From Oleiagrimonas sp963821885 (lineage in GTDB: Bacteria > Pseudomonadota > Gammaproteobacteria > Xanthomonadales > Rhodanobacteraceae), in the NCBI GenBank assembly GCA_963821885.1, contig CAWGFN010000005.1:310001-374000 (forward strand): DNA of 64,000 nt, written 5' to 3'. Of this stretch, positions 1-7,224 are shown piece by piece. Positions within the stretch are counted from its first letter, which is position 1; the number at the start of each line of letters is the position of its first letter. The notes below the pieces were generated by a model. The model was given only the letters and a program-made list of their open reading frames with translations. It was not told where the DNA came from and ran no database searches. The position numbers and the translations under genes are program-made.

Positions 1-678
1 CCGCTGCTGCTCTACGTGGTCGGCGTCAAGGATCCGCACGAGGCCATCGGCACGGGGGCCCTGGCGGTGTCGCTCAATGCCTTCGCCAACCTGATCCCGC
101 ATGCACGCGCCGGGCATGTGCGCTGGAAGGCCGCCCTGATCTTCATCCCGCCGCTGATGCTGGGCGCCTGGTTCGGTTCGACCGTCGGCAAGATCGTCGA
201 CGGCCAACGCCTGGTGTCCCTGTTCGCCGTGCTGATGCTGGTGGTCGCCTTCCTGATGATCCGCGGCCGCAAGAACAGCTCCGACGAAGCCTGGCCCAGG
301 CCGCACATGGGCCGGCGGCTGGGCGGGGTCGGTCTCGGCGCCGGCACGCTGGCCGGATTCTTCGGTATCGGTGGCGGCTTCCTGTACGTGCCGGGCCTGA
401 TGTTCGCCAGCGGCATGGGCATCATCTACGCCGTGGGCACGTCATTGCTGGCGGTGGGCACGTCGGCCATGACCACCACCGTCAACTACATGCGGTCGGG
501 GATCATGCCCGAGTGGCACATCACGGTGCAGTTCATCGCCGGCGGTATCGTCGGCGGCTGGATCGGCGCCCTGCTGGCCAAGCGGCTCGCCGGCACCCGG
601 GGCGCGCTGAACATGGTCTTTGCCGGCGCCCTGGTCATCGTGTCCGGATACATGCTCTGGCGTTCATTGGGCACGTGA
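1..678 (+). CDS. TauE/SafE family sulfite exporter-like membrane permease (5' truncated)
   Basis: The reading frame is open from the first base of the window, so the true start lies upstream and only the last 225 or so residues are present. The protein is hydrophobic, with several membrane segments rich in Gly and Ala. The repeated pattern of a GFFGIGGGF motif followed by alternating hydrophobic helices is typical of the TauE/SafE (DUF81) family, which transports sulfite, sulfoacetate or other organosulfur anions across the inner membrane. The tail ends on a last helix and a short Arg-rich end, as is normal for the family. The substrate cannot be deduced. The next gene is on the opposite strand, so the permease ends its transcription unit here. 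Confidence 0.85.
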   Translation, partial: PLLLYVVGVKDPHEAIGTGALAVSLNAFANLIPHARAGHVRWKAALIFIPPLMLGAWFGSTVGKIVDGQRLVSLFAVLMLVVAFLMIRGRKNSSDEAWPRPHMGRRLGGVGLGAGTLAGFFGIGGGFLYVPGLMFASGMGIIYAVGTSLLAVGTSAMTTTVNYMRSGIMPEWHITVQFIAGGIVGGWIGALLAKRLAGTRGALNMVFAGALVIVSGYMLWRSLGT

Positions 679-747
679 ACCGGCGGATGCGACAGGGCGG
701 GCCGCGACCCGGCGCAGTTCCTCGTGATCGCCGCGAGCGCGGCGAGG

Positions 748-1239
748 TCATTGCAAGCCCGGTTTTCCGGAGGTTCGCGGGATGTTCGGCAGTGGCGGCA
801 TCGTGCGGTCCATGGGAATGGTCTGCGCGGACTGGTCGGTCAGGGCCAGGCGATGATCATCGGTGTGCGTCCAGTGCCAGGAGCCCGCGGGCAGCGGCTT
901 GCTGGACAGGTAGGTGTATTGCGCGGCATGACTGCCATCCTTCCGCACGACGGTGGTCATGCGCAGATTGATCACGAACTGGCTGCGCACCGGCTTGCCA
1001 TTCTTCATCGCGGGCTTGGTGATCATCTTCTGGATGCTGCCGCGCAAGGCCTTCACCATGCTGGGACGAAGCTCGTAGGCCGGCGACACGGCGGTGACGG
1101 TGCCATGCGTGTCCACGTGGACAAGCACCGGCAGCAGGTGGGGCTGGGAGGCGGAGTCGCCGTCGGCGGGATTGGCGAGGGCCGAGACGCCGACAAGGGC
1201 GAGCAACAAGGCGAACAAGGTCAGATGCTGACGGTTCAT
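748..1239 (-). CDS. Small exported protein, TonB-C-like fold
   Basis: A 163-residue protein. The start at MNRQH is chosen because a strong GGAGG ribosome site lies just upstream and a clean signal peptide follows (Asn-Arg-Gln-His, hydrophobic stretch, ALA cleavage site near residue 22). The mature part has the pattern 'V-x-VD-x-x-G-x-V-x-A-V-x-P' followed by basic residues, as in single-domain relatives of the TonB C-terminal fold. Two larger proteins in this window (12013-12819 and 60319-61122) have the same pattern, so these look like three diverged paralogues. It has no membrane anchor or proline-rich linker and is therefore not a real TonB. It is probably periplasmic, with unknown function. 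It is transcribed away from the DsbG gene. Confidence 0.7.
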   Translation of the reverse strand: MNRQHLTLFALLLALVGVSALANPADGDSASQPHLLPVLVHVDTHGTVTAVSPAYELRPSMVKALRGSIQKMITKPAMKNGKPVRSQFVINLRMTTVVRKDGSHAAQYTYLSSKPLPAGSWHWTHTDDHRLALTDQSAQTIPMDRTMPPLPNIPRTSGKPGLQ

Positions 1240-1496
1240 GATGGATCCTCCTTCCGTGCAAAGACCGGGGCGCTGTTCCAAAATCTGCCGGAGCCATCCA
1301 TCGCCACAGTCAGGTGCCAACGCTCCGATTCCTCCGAATCTAGCACAGCATGGGTTGTCGTTCGGTCAACAGTAACGTCAAGGGGACAAAGCCAGGGACG
1401 ACATCTACGGCACCCGCATGGGATGCCGGTTGCAGCCCGGATCTGGCTGCTGGAGCCACATGAATCATGGCGCAGGTCGCGCCGGGAGCAGCACGC

Positions 1497-2246
1497 ATGA
1501 AAACCTGGATGCCGGCCCTGCTGGCACTGTTCTCCACCATGGCGACGGCAGGCCAGCTGCCCGCGCCCGTGGCGGCCTTGCAGAAGCAGGGCCTTCAAAT
1601 CCGCGGCACGCTGCCGGCCCCCGAGGGATATCGCGGCTACGTCGCCGAATACGGCGGACGCAGCATGCCGCTGTATCTGCTGCCGGACGGTCGGCACGTG
1701 GTGATCGGCAACCTGTTCGATGCCGATGGCAATGACCTGACCAGCGGGCCGCTGCGCCAGGCTATCAAGCCGAAACTGGATGCCTCGACCTGGAAGGCTC
1801 TGGCCGACAGCACCTGGATTGCCGAGGGCGCCCGCAACCCTGAGCGCATCGTGTATGTGTTCAGCGACACCGAGTGCCCGTATTGCCATCAGCTGTGGCA
1901 GGAAACCCAGCCCTTGCTGGCGGACAGTCACGTGCAGGTCCGCTACGTGCTGGTGGCGGTGATCCGCCCCGAAAGCCTGGGTCGGGCCGCAGCCATCCTT
2001 GCCGACCCCAACCCGTCCGTGCAGCTGAGACGGCACGAGGATGACTATGGCCACAGTCCGATGACGCCGATGTCGCAGGTTCCAACCGGCCTCAAGGCCC
2101 GGCTTGCTGCCAACGCAGCACTCATGAATCGCCTTGGCGCCACAGGCACGCCGGCGATCGTCTATCGCGATGCCGCGGGCAAGCTGCAGCTCGTGGCTGG
2201 CCTGCCGAGCGATCCGGCGCAGCTGAAAACCATCTTCGGGCGCTGA
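1497..2246 (+). CDS. dsbG: Thiol:disulfide interchange protein DsbG
   Basis: A 249-residue periplasmic disulfide isomerase or reductase of the DsbC/DsbG family. The start at MKTW is preferred over an upstream ATG because GGGAG lies at the right distance and a signal peptide follows at once (cleavage near residue 18). Residues 20-85 form the N-terminal dimerisation region. The thioredoxin-like domain holds the active site CPYC (Cys127, Cys130) and the cis-proline loop GTPA (Pro219). CPYC is typical of DsbG (DsbC has CGYC). The family keeps single cysteines or wrongly paired disulfides reduced in the periplasm and needs electrons from a DsbD-like membrane protein. The next gene, 30 bp downstream, encodes a membrane thioredoxin and probably serves the same redox pathway. 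Confidence 0.88.
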   Translation: MKTWMPALLALFSTMATAGQLPAPVAALQKQGLQIRGTLPAPEGYRGYVAEYGGRSMPLYLLPDGRHVVIGNLFDADGNDLTSGPLRQAIKPKLDASTWKALADSTWIAEGARNPERIVYVFSDTECPYCHQLWQETQPLLADSHVQVRYVLVAVIRPESLGRAAAILADPNPSVQLRRHEDDYGHSPMTPMSQVPTGLKARLAANAALMNRLGATGTPAIVYRDAAGKLQLVAGLPSDPAQLKTIFGR

Positions 2247-2276
2247 GCCTGTTCCGGTGATGGAGGTGACCACGGC

Positions 2277-3137
2277 ATGCATCCGGTGACCATCGGACCC
2301 TTTCTGTTCTCCATGGGCATCCTGGCGCTGCTGGCTGGCGTGATCGCCGCGCAGTTGGCGAGTGGGTATATCGCCCGTCGCGGCGGAGTGGACGTGGGCA
2401 ACGGCGTGTACATGCTCCTGGGGCTTGTCCTGCTGGCCGGGCGAGCAGGATTCGTTGCACGCGGCTGGGATGCCTACGCCGCCCAGCCCCTCGACATCCT
2501 CAATGTCCGGGATGGGGGTTTCGACCTGCTGTCCGGCCTGGCGATGCTTGTGCTCGCGACATCCGTGATGCTGTGGCGCCGGCCGTCATGGCGGCGCGCG
2601 CTGCCGGCGGCGCTGGTCGTCGGTCTTGCGGCATGGGCGCTGTTGCTGTTCGGCGGTGCGCGCCTGGACGCGGCAGGGCATCCATCGCTGCCGTCCATCA
2701 CCGTGCGAACGCTTGGCGGGACCTCGGTAAAGGCCACGAGCTGGCGCGGGCAACCCACCGTGATCAATTTCTGGGCCACCTGGTGCGCGCCCTGCCGCCG
2801 CGAGATGCCGGTGCTGGCGGAGGCCCAGCGCGAGCTTGCCGGCGTGCGTTTCGTGTTTGTCGACCAGGGCGAATCGCCTGGGCATGTGCGCGCCTACCTC
2901 GCGGCGCTGTCGCGGCAGCCCGAAAACGTGCTGGTGGATGACGGCGCCCTGGCCCGCCATTACAACGTGCGGGGCTATCCGACCACGCTGTTCGTCGATC
3001 GCCAGGGTCGCCTGCGCGAGATACGGGTCGGGGAACTGTCGCGGGCCAGCCTCAGGGTCAGCCTGCGGCGCATCCTTGCCTCGCCCGGCAAAGCCAGCGG
3101 CGAACAGGGGCTCAGTCGTCCGCCTGGCGCACGATGA
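2277..3137 (+). CDS. Membrane-anchored TlpA-like thioredoxin
   Basis: A 286-residue protein with two parts. Residues 5-125 form about four membrane helices resembling the N-terminal part of Lgt-like proteins. Residues 135-275 form a periplasmic TlpA/ResA-type thioredoxin domain with the active site WCAPC (Cys170, Cys173) and the cis-proline loop GYPTT. Proteins of this build sit next to dsbG in pseudomonads, where they are annotated as thiol:disulfide interchange proteins. It lies 30 bp after dsbG on the same strand and is probably cotranscribed, handing electrons to DsbG or acting on the same substrates. No DsbD gene is seen nearby. Its 3' end overlaps the convergent DUF2165 gene by 26 bp. 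Confidence 0.82.
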   Translation: MHPVTIGPFLFSMGILALLAGVIAAQLASGYIARRGGVDVGNGVYMLLGLVLLAGRAGFVARGWDAYAAQPLDILNVRDGGFDLLSGLAMLVLATSVMLWRRPSWRRALPAALVVGLAAWALLLFGGARLDAAGHPSLPSITVRTLGGTSVKATSWRGQPTVINFWATWCAPCRREMPVLAEAQRELAGVRFVFVDQGESPGHVRAYLAALSRQPENVLVDDGALARHYNVRGYPTTLFVDRQGRLREIRVGELSRASLRVSLRRILASPGKASGEQGLSRPPGAR

Positions 3138-3600
3138 GCAGCACCAGACCGCTGGTGATGGCATAGACGAAGGCGCCGTCGAAGGAACCGTCGCCCACCG
3201 GCGTCTGCCACATCTGGAACAGGGCGCCACCGAGCACGATGAAGCCGCCGAACCAGACCACCATGGCCATGGCCGCGCCATGCAGGGCGAGCGACTTGGC
3301 GGCATTGAAGGTGGCGGCATCCGCCTTGCGGTTTTTCCACAGCCTGCGACAGCCGGCCAGCGACAGGGCGCCGACCAGGAACTCTCCGCACAGGATCAGC
3401 AGCAGGCCCAGGACAGCCCAGGCCCGGCCCGCGAGCGGCGGAAAGATCGGATGCGGATAGACACTGTGCTCGCCCATGCCGATGACATACGACACCGCGC
3501 CAACGGCGGCATCCCAGTTGGCCAGGTTGCCGGCCACATAGAGCCAGCCCTGCAGGCCGACGAACAGCACCAGCACGATCTTCAGGTAACGCAAGGTCAT
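3112..3600 (-). CDS. DUF2165 family small membrane protein
   Basis: A 162-residue integral membrane protein with about four predicted helices (near residues 5-25, 65-90, 115-135 and 140-160). The start at MTLRYLK is supported by GGGGAG upstream and by the immediate hydrophobic helix. A longer reading frame upstream has no such signal. Composition and motifs (an N-terminal LVxFVGLQGWLYVAGN-like segment, an early tryptophan, a conserved YAITSGLVLLI end) fit the DUF2165/COG5477 predicted small integral membrane proteins. Function is unknown. It faces the TlpA gene tail to tail with a 26-bp overlap. Confidence 0.75.
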   Translation of the reverse strand: MTLRYLKIVLVLFVGLQGWLYVAGNLANWDAAVGAVSYVIGMGEHSVYPHPIFPPLAGRAWAVLGLLLILCGEFLVGALSLAGCRRLWKNRKADAATFNAAKSLALHGAAMAMVVWFGGFIVLGGALFQMWQTPVGDGSFDGAFVYAITSGLVLLIVRQADD

Positions 3601-4066
3601 GGTGTTCTCCCCAGGGGTTCCGGGCGGAGCCGTGACGGGGCGCTTCCCCTGTGCTTGCCTGCCGCGGCGTGCCATCGGCGGTCGTTTGCGTGCACGGTCG
3701 GCCCCCGTGGCAGTGTCGGCCGACATCACCGGCAAGGGCAATCGGCCGCTCCGGTTATGCCCTGTGGCCGGCCATGCGGGGACGTATGCGCAATGCAGGT
3801 TTCCGGCAAAGATGCCGCTTTTTTGCCGGATACCTGCATACACGGGGCGGTATTTGTCACGGCGTATGGAAATGCCGCGAAGTTGAAAGATTGACGAAAG
3901 CCAGCCTGCGCATCGTGCTGTGGCCGTCGAGCAGCGGGAGTGCAGAGGGAGCCGCGTTCGAGGGTATCTCGGGGGAGTCAAACAACGATCGCGCGGTATG
4001 CGGAATGCATGACCGTTGCCGGCTAGATCAGCCCTAAACAACCGTTGAAATTAAGACTTTGAGGAG
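3601..4066. other. Intergenic region between DUF2165 gene and HELAE-protein gene
   Basis: About 470 bp without a convincing gene. The half next to the downstream gene (about 3800-4060) is poorer in G and C than the surrounding coding DNA, as expected for a regulatory region that must hold the divergent promoters of both flanking genes. I see no confident -35/-10 pair, riboswitch or terminator. Short open frames here have no coding bias or ribosome site. Confidence 0.5.
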
Positions 4067-4082
4067 ACGTTTCATGAAACGT
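4067..4082. repeat. Perfect 16-bp palindrome over a start codon
   Basis: The sequence ACGTTTCATGAAACGT is its own reverse complement. It begins directly after the GAGGAG ribosome site, and its centre falls inside the ATG start codon of the downstream secreted protein. In mRNA it could fold into a small hairpin that hides the start codon, or in DNA it could be a dimeric repressor site. It resembles the ParB site parS only loosely, because the central CG pair is missing. Confidence 0.6.
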
Positions 4083-5099
4083 ACGGGGAAAGTTCTTACA
4101 GCTCTGGCCTTGACCCTGGCCGCTGGCGCGGTGTTCGCCGCCAAGCCGCCGATGAACTATGACGGCAATCCGGGTGGCGTGAAGCTGCTCGAGCAGGGCC
4201 AGCGTCCGGCGGTGGTGTTCCCGACCGTCCAGGCGCAGAACCAGTGGCGCGTCAACCAGAAAGCCAAGGGCGCCAAGGGCGGCCACGGCAAGCCGGGCGG
4301 CAGCACCAGCAACAACCTGGTCTACGGCGGTGGCACCGGCGGCATCGGCGTGGAAACCGCGCCGAAGGTCTACCTGGTCGTCTGGGGTTCGCAGTGGAAC
4401 AACAACGATCCGAGCGGCGAAGTGGCGCTTCTGGAATCGTTCCTGGCCGACGTCGGCGGCAGCACCTGGCTGAACAGCCAGACCCAGTACTGCCAGGGCG
4501 TGGCCAGCGGCACCACCTTCTGCAACGGTGCCGGTACCGCGGCGGGCAATCCGCAGGGCATGTACCAGGGCGTGTGGTTCGACACCGGTTCGGCGGCCCC
4601 GAGCCGTCCGGCCCAGTCCGACATCGCCAATGAGGCCGTGCGTGCCGCCGCGTACTTCGGCAACACCACCGCCAGCAGCAACGCCAGCGCCCAGTACGTG
4701 GTCCTGACCTCGACCGGCAACAACTCGTCGGGCTTCGGCACCCAGTACTGCGCGTATCACAGCTCCACCAGCTCCTCGTACGGCAACGTGGCCTACACCA
4801 ACATGCCCTACATCACGGATGCCGGTTCCAGCTGCGGCGCCAACTACAACGGCATGGGTCCGAACGCCGGCATCACCATGGTCGAGGGCCACGAGCTGGC
4901 CGAGACCATCACCGACCAGTTCCCGAGCACGGGCTGGCTGGACGGCAGCGGCGCGGAGACGGGCGACAAGTGCGCCTGGATCTCGTCGGGCCAGGGCGCC
5001 TCGGCGATCGAGAGCCTGAACGGCCACAACTACCCGGTGCAGTCGCTGTGGAGCAATGCCTTCAACAGCGGTGCCGGTGGTTGCGTGATGACCTACTGA
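4074..5099 (+). CDS. Secreted HELAE-motif protein, putative metallopeptidase-like
   Basis: A 341-residue protein with a classic signal peptide (MKRTGK, hydrophobic core, AVFA-A cleavage near residue 22) and a good GAGGAG ribosome site 7 bp before the ATG. A Gly/Lys-rich linker lies at about residues 60-85, followed by a domain beginning PKVYLVVWGSQW. Near residue 275 is GHELAETITD followed by GAETGDKCAW, and the chain ends in a Cys-containing GGCVMTY. HExxE plus a later acidic residue suggests a zinc-binding site, but the usual third histidine ligand of HExxH proteases is not obvious. At least six Cys residues fit an exported, disulfide-bonded protein. A remote likeness to plant phosphate-induced (EXORDIUM) proteins is possible. 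Asn/Ser/Gly-rich composition suggests an extracellular role. A strong terminator follows. Confidence 0.6.
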   Translation: MKRTGKVLTALALTLAAGAVFAAKPPMNYDGNPGGVKLLEQGQRPAVVFPTVQAQNQWRVNQKAKGAKGGHGKPGGSTSNNLVYGGGTGGIGVETAPKVYLVVWGSQWNNNDPSGEVALLESFLADVGGSTWLNSQTQYCQGVASGTTFCNGAGTAAGNPQGMYQGVWFDTGSAAPSRPAQSDIANEAVRAAAYFGNTTASSNASAQYVVLTSTGNNSSGFGTQYCAYHSSTSSSYGNVAYTNMPYITDAGSSCGANYNGMGPNAGITMVEGHELAETITDQFPSTGWLDGSGAETGDKCAWISSGQGASAIESLNGHNYPVQSLWSNAFNSGAGGCVMTY

Positions 5100-5130
5100 T
5101 CGCTTCGGCGATCACGTAGCTGCAAGACAG

Positions 5131-5163
5131 GCCGGCGGTGCTTTGCGCACCGCCGGCTTTTTT
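5131..5163 (+). terminator. Rho-independent terminator after the HELAE-protein gene
   Basis: An 11-bp GC-rich stem (GCCGGCGGTGC paired with GCACCGCCGGC), a 5-base loop and a run of T. It ends the secreted-protein gene and faces the convergent gene at 5209-5823. Confidence 0.92.
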
Positions 5164-5208
5164 GTGCCTGTCCAACGTGCCTGGCCGTGCAGGGCCGGAA
5201 GGTTGCCT

Positions 5209-5823
5209 TCAGTCAAACTGGAAAGGCGACAGCCGATCGTCGGAAGGATCGAAATCCTCCAGGGTGATGGTTGCCGGTTTGACGGTGACGCGGCGCGTGG
5301 TGTGGTGGCTGCAGTCCTGGTACTGCGTCGAGACCACCGAGCCTGTGAGGAAGTCGATCCGGTACGCGTCGGCGTCAATGCCACTTTCATCGTTGCACGA
5401 CTGCGTCCCCTGGTAGGACATCGATTCCAGCACCCACCGACCGTGGGTGTAGTGGAAGTTGTAGTTGATGGTGCTGGGATTGGCGTAGGAGTACGCCAGG
5501 AAGTAGTCGAGGGAAAAGTGGTCGCGATCAATGACGGAGACGCCATCGATGACGCCCACGTTGGGCGGCGCATAACTTTTCGACCAGGACTCGCTCTTGC
5601 CTCGGCGGTTCAGGCGCATCACGACGATGTGGTCGCGCCTGTCGCAGGACGCCACGGTGACCTGCAGAGGGGAGGGCGTGGTGGTCCGGAGCGAGTCTCT
5701 CGCCTGTCGGCAATGGGCCGGAGCAGTGGCTGTGCCGGGCGCGGCGTCGGGTGGCGGTGTTGCCGATGCCGATGCGCATGCGGCGGAGAGAACAAGGGCA
5801 GTCAGTGCGAGACGGCATGTCAT
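5209..5823 (-). CDS. Hypothetical exported protein
   Basis: A 204-residue protein with a signal peptide containing a possible lipobox (LVLSAAC, Cys16), so it may be a lipoprotein or be cut at ASA near residue 20. The mature part is not a recognised family. It has two internal CDR/CND cysteine sites, many Tyr, Ser and Thr residues, and alternating short beta-strand-like stretches (HIVVMRLNRRG, INYNFHYTHGRWVLES) consistent with a small beta-rich periplasmic domain. The gene faces the HELAE gene across the terminator. It has no clear operon partner and its function is unknown. Confidence 0.55.
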   Translation of the reverse strand: MTCRLALTALVLSAACASASATPPPDAAPGTATAPAHCRQARDSLRTTTPSPLQVTVASCDRRDHIVVMRLNRRGKSESWSKSYAPPNVGVIDGVSVIDRDHFSLDYFLAYSYANPSTINYNFHYTHGRWVLESMSYQGTQSCNDESGIDADAYRIDFLTGSVVSTQYQDCSHHTTRRVTVKPATITLEDFDPSDDRLSPFQFD

Positions 5824-5915
5824 GAAAGGTCATTCCCTTGACGAAGTGATGTGGGCTGCGCGGAACGCAGGGTTTGAACCGGCTCACGTGCCGCCGGTCC
5901 GGTCATGCTCGACGT

Positions 5916-6500
5916 TCAGTGGCCGGCTGCTTCAAGTCGCTGGTTCAAGGCCTCGATCGCGGCCTCCTGGCGGCGCAGGGTCTCCATCAGTTCGCCGAAA
6001 TCGGTCTCGCGCAGGATGTTGATCTTCTCGTGCACCTGCAGGATCTCCAGCTCCGCGCGCACGTTGATCTCGTAGTCGTTCTTGGCCTGGGCGCGGTCGG
6101 CGTCGGCCTGGCGGTTCTGGCTCATCATGATGACCGGCGCCTGCAGGGCGGCCAGGCACGACAGCACCAGGTTGAGCAGGATGTACGGGTAGGGGTCGAA
6201 GGCCTCGCGGTGCAGCATGAAACTGTTGAAGAACATCCATGCCGCGAGGATGAACAGGAAGGCCAGGATGAAGGTCCAGCTGCCGCCGATCTCGGCGATG
6301 CGGTCGGACAGGCGCTCGCCGAAGCTCATGCTCTCGTCGAATTCGCGCAGCACGTTGCGCGCCATGTGCTTGCGGTTGATGAAGCGCTCGACGATCTCGC
6401 GCTCGTCCGGCGGCAGCTTGTCCAGTTCGGTCGCCATCAAGGTGCGCGCGGTGTTCTGGCGGTCGACCCAGGGGCGGGGGATGCGGGGCGTGATGGGCAT
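5916..6500 (-). CDS. DUF1003 domain membrane protein
   Basis: A 194-residue protein. The start at MPITP is preferred because AGGAG lies 8 bases upstream. Longer open sequence upstream has no signal. After a charged N-terminal half come two membrane helices (about residues 75-95 and 108-130, containing WTFILAFLFILAAWMFFN and LNLVLSCLAALQAPVIMMSQNRQ), then a coiled-coil-like charged tail. This is the DUF1003 signature (COG4420), with the conserved 'APxIMMSQNRQ' stretch. The family is widespread but has no assigned role. It is flanked by unrelated genes. Confidence 0.88.
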   Translation of the reverse strand: MPITPRIPRPWVDRQNTARTLMATELDKLPPDEREIVERFINRKHMARNVLREFDESMSFGERLSDRIAEIGGSWTFILAFLFILAAWMFFNSFMLHREAFDPYPYILLNLVLSCLAALQAPVIMMSQNRQADADRAQAKNDYEINVRAELEILQVHEKINILRETDFGELMETLRRQEAAIEALNQRLEAAGH

Positions 6501-6558
6501 GGCGGACTCCTGGCGGCAGGCATGAGCGCGAAGTGTAGCGCCGGCAGCGTGGTCGGAT

Positions 6559-7212
6559 TCAGGCTTGCGCGTTCTCCAGTCGCCGCAGGATGGGCTCGCG
6601 CAACGACGTGGCCAGCGCGGGGACGTCCAGGGCCCGCCGAAGGACCGCCGCGGCATCGGCCTGGCGCGGGTTCATGAAGGCCAGGAACAGGTCGCGGATC
6701 GACACGCTGTTCGCGGCACGCGATGCGTATGCCACGCGGTCCCCCGCCGTGATCGTGCCCTCGCGCTCGACGCGCAGGTAGCAGCCGGTCCAGGCGTGGG
6801 CCGTGAAGCGCCTGGGCATGTCCGGCAGTTGCATGCGCAGGCCGAGCTTGAAACAGGGGATGCGCGGTTGCGTGATCACCAGGCGCGTGTCGCCGATGCG
6901 CAGGGCATCGCCCACGCAGGCGTCCGATTCGTCGAGGCCGGCGATGGTCAGGTTCTCGCCGAACTGTCCATGCGGCATCGGCGGCCGTGCCAGGGCCGCC
7001 TGCCAGTACGCATACTGCTCCAGCGAGAAGGCATACACGGCCTTGTCCATGCCGCCGTGGTTATCGGGGTCGGCCTGGGCATCCCCGTCCAGGTTCGCGC
7101 GGCCGACATGCACGGGCCCCTCCACGGCGTGCTTGAAGATGCCGGTGCGCACCGGCCGGCCGTCATGCATGACGTCCCGCGGCAGCCCGACGTTGATCGA
7201 TACCAGATGCAT
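6559..7212 (-). CDS. MOSC domain protein, YiiM-like
   Basis: A 217-residue protein with the N-terminal MOSC domain (beta-barrel with 'GLxGDxQAD..HGGxDKAVYxF' and 'FGENLT..G', residues about 35-100, and the Cys of PRIPCFKLG near residue 127) followed by the helical '3-alpha' domain. This matches E. coli YiiM, which in the molybdoenzyme field is linked to molybdenum cofactor sulfur chemistry and N-hydroxylated base detoxification. It lies 12 bp downstream of the S9 peptidase on the same strand and may be cotranscribed with it, but no functional link is known. Confidence 0.87.
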   Translation of the reverse strand: MHLVSINVGLPRDVMHDGRPVRTGIFKHAVEGPVHVGRANLDGDAQADPDNHGGMDKAVYAFSLEQYAYWQAALARPPMPHGQFGENLTIAGLDESDACVGDALRIGDTRLVITQPRIPCFKLGLRMQLPDMPRRFTAHAWTGCYLRVEREGTITAGDRVAYASRAANSVSIRDLFLAFMNPRQADAAAVLRRALDVPALATSLREPILRRLENAQA

Positions 7213-7224
7213 GCGCCTGCCTCG

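Noticed and set aside
4067..4082. parS-like site
   Set aside because: The palindrome shares GTTTC/GAAAC arms with parS but lacks the central CG, and its place over a start codon is unusual for parS.
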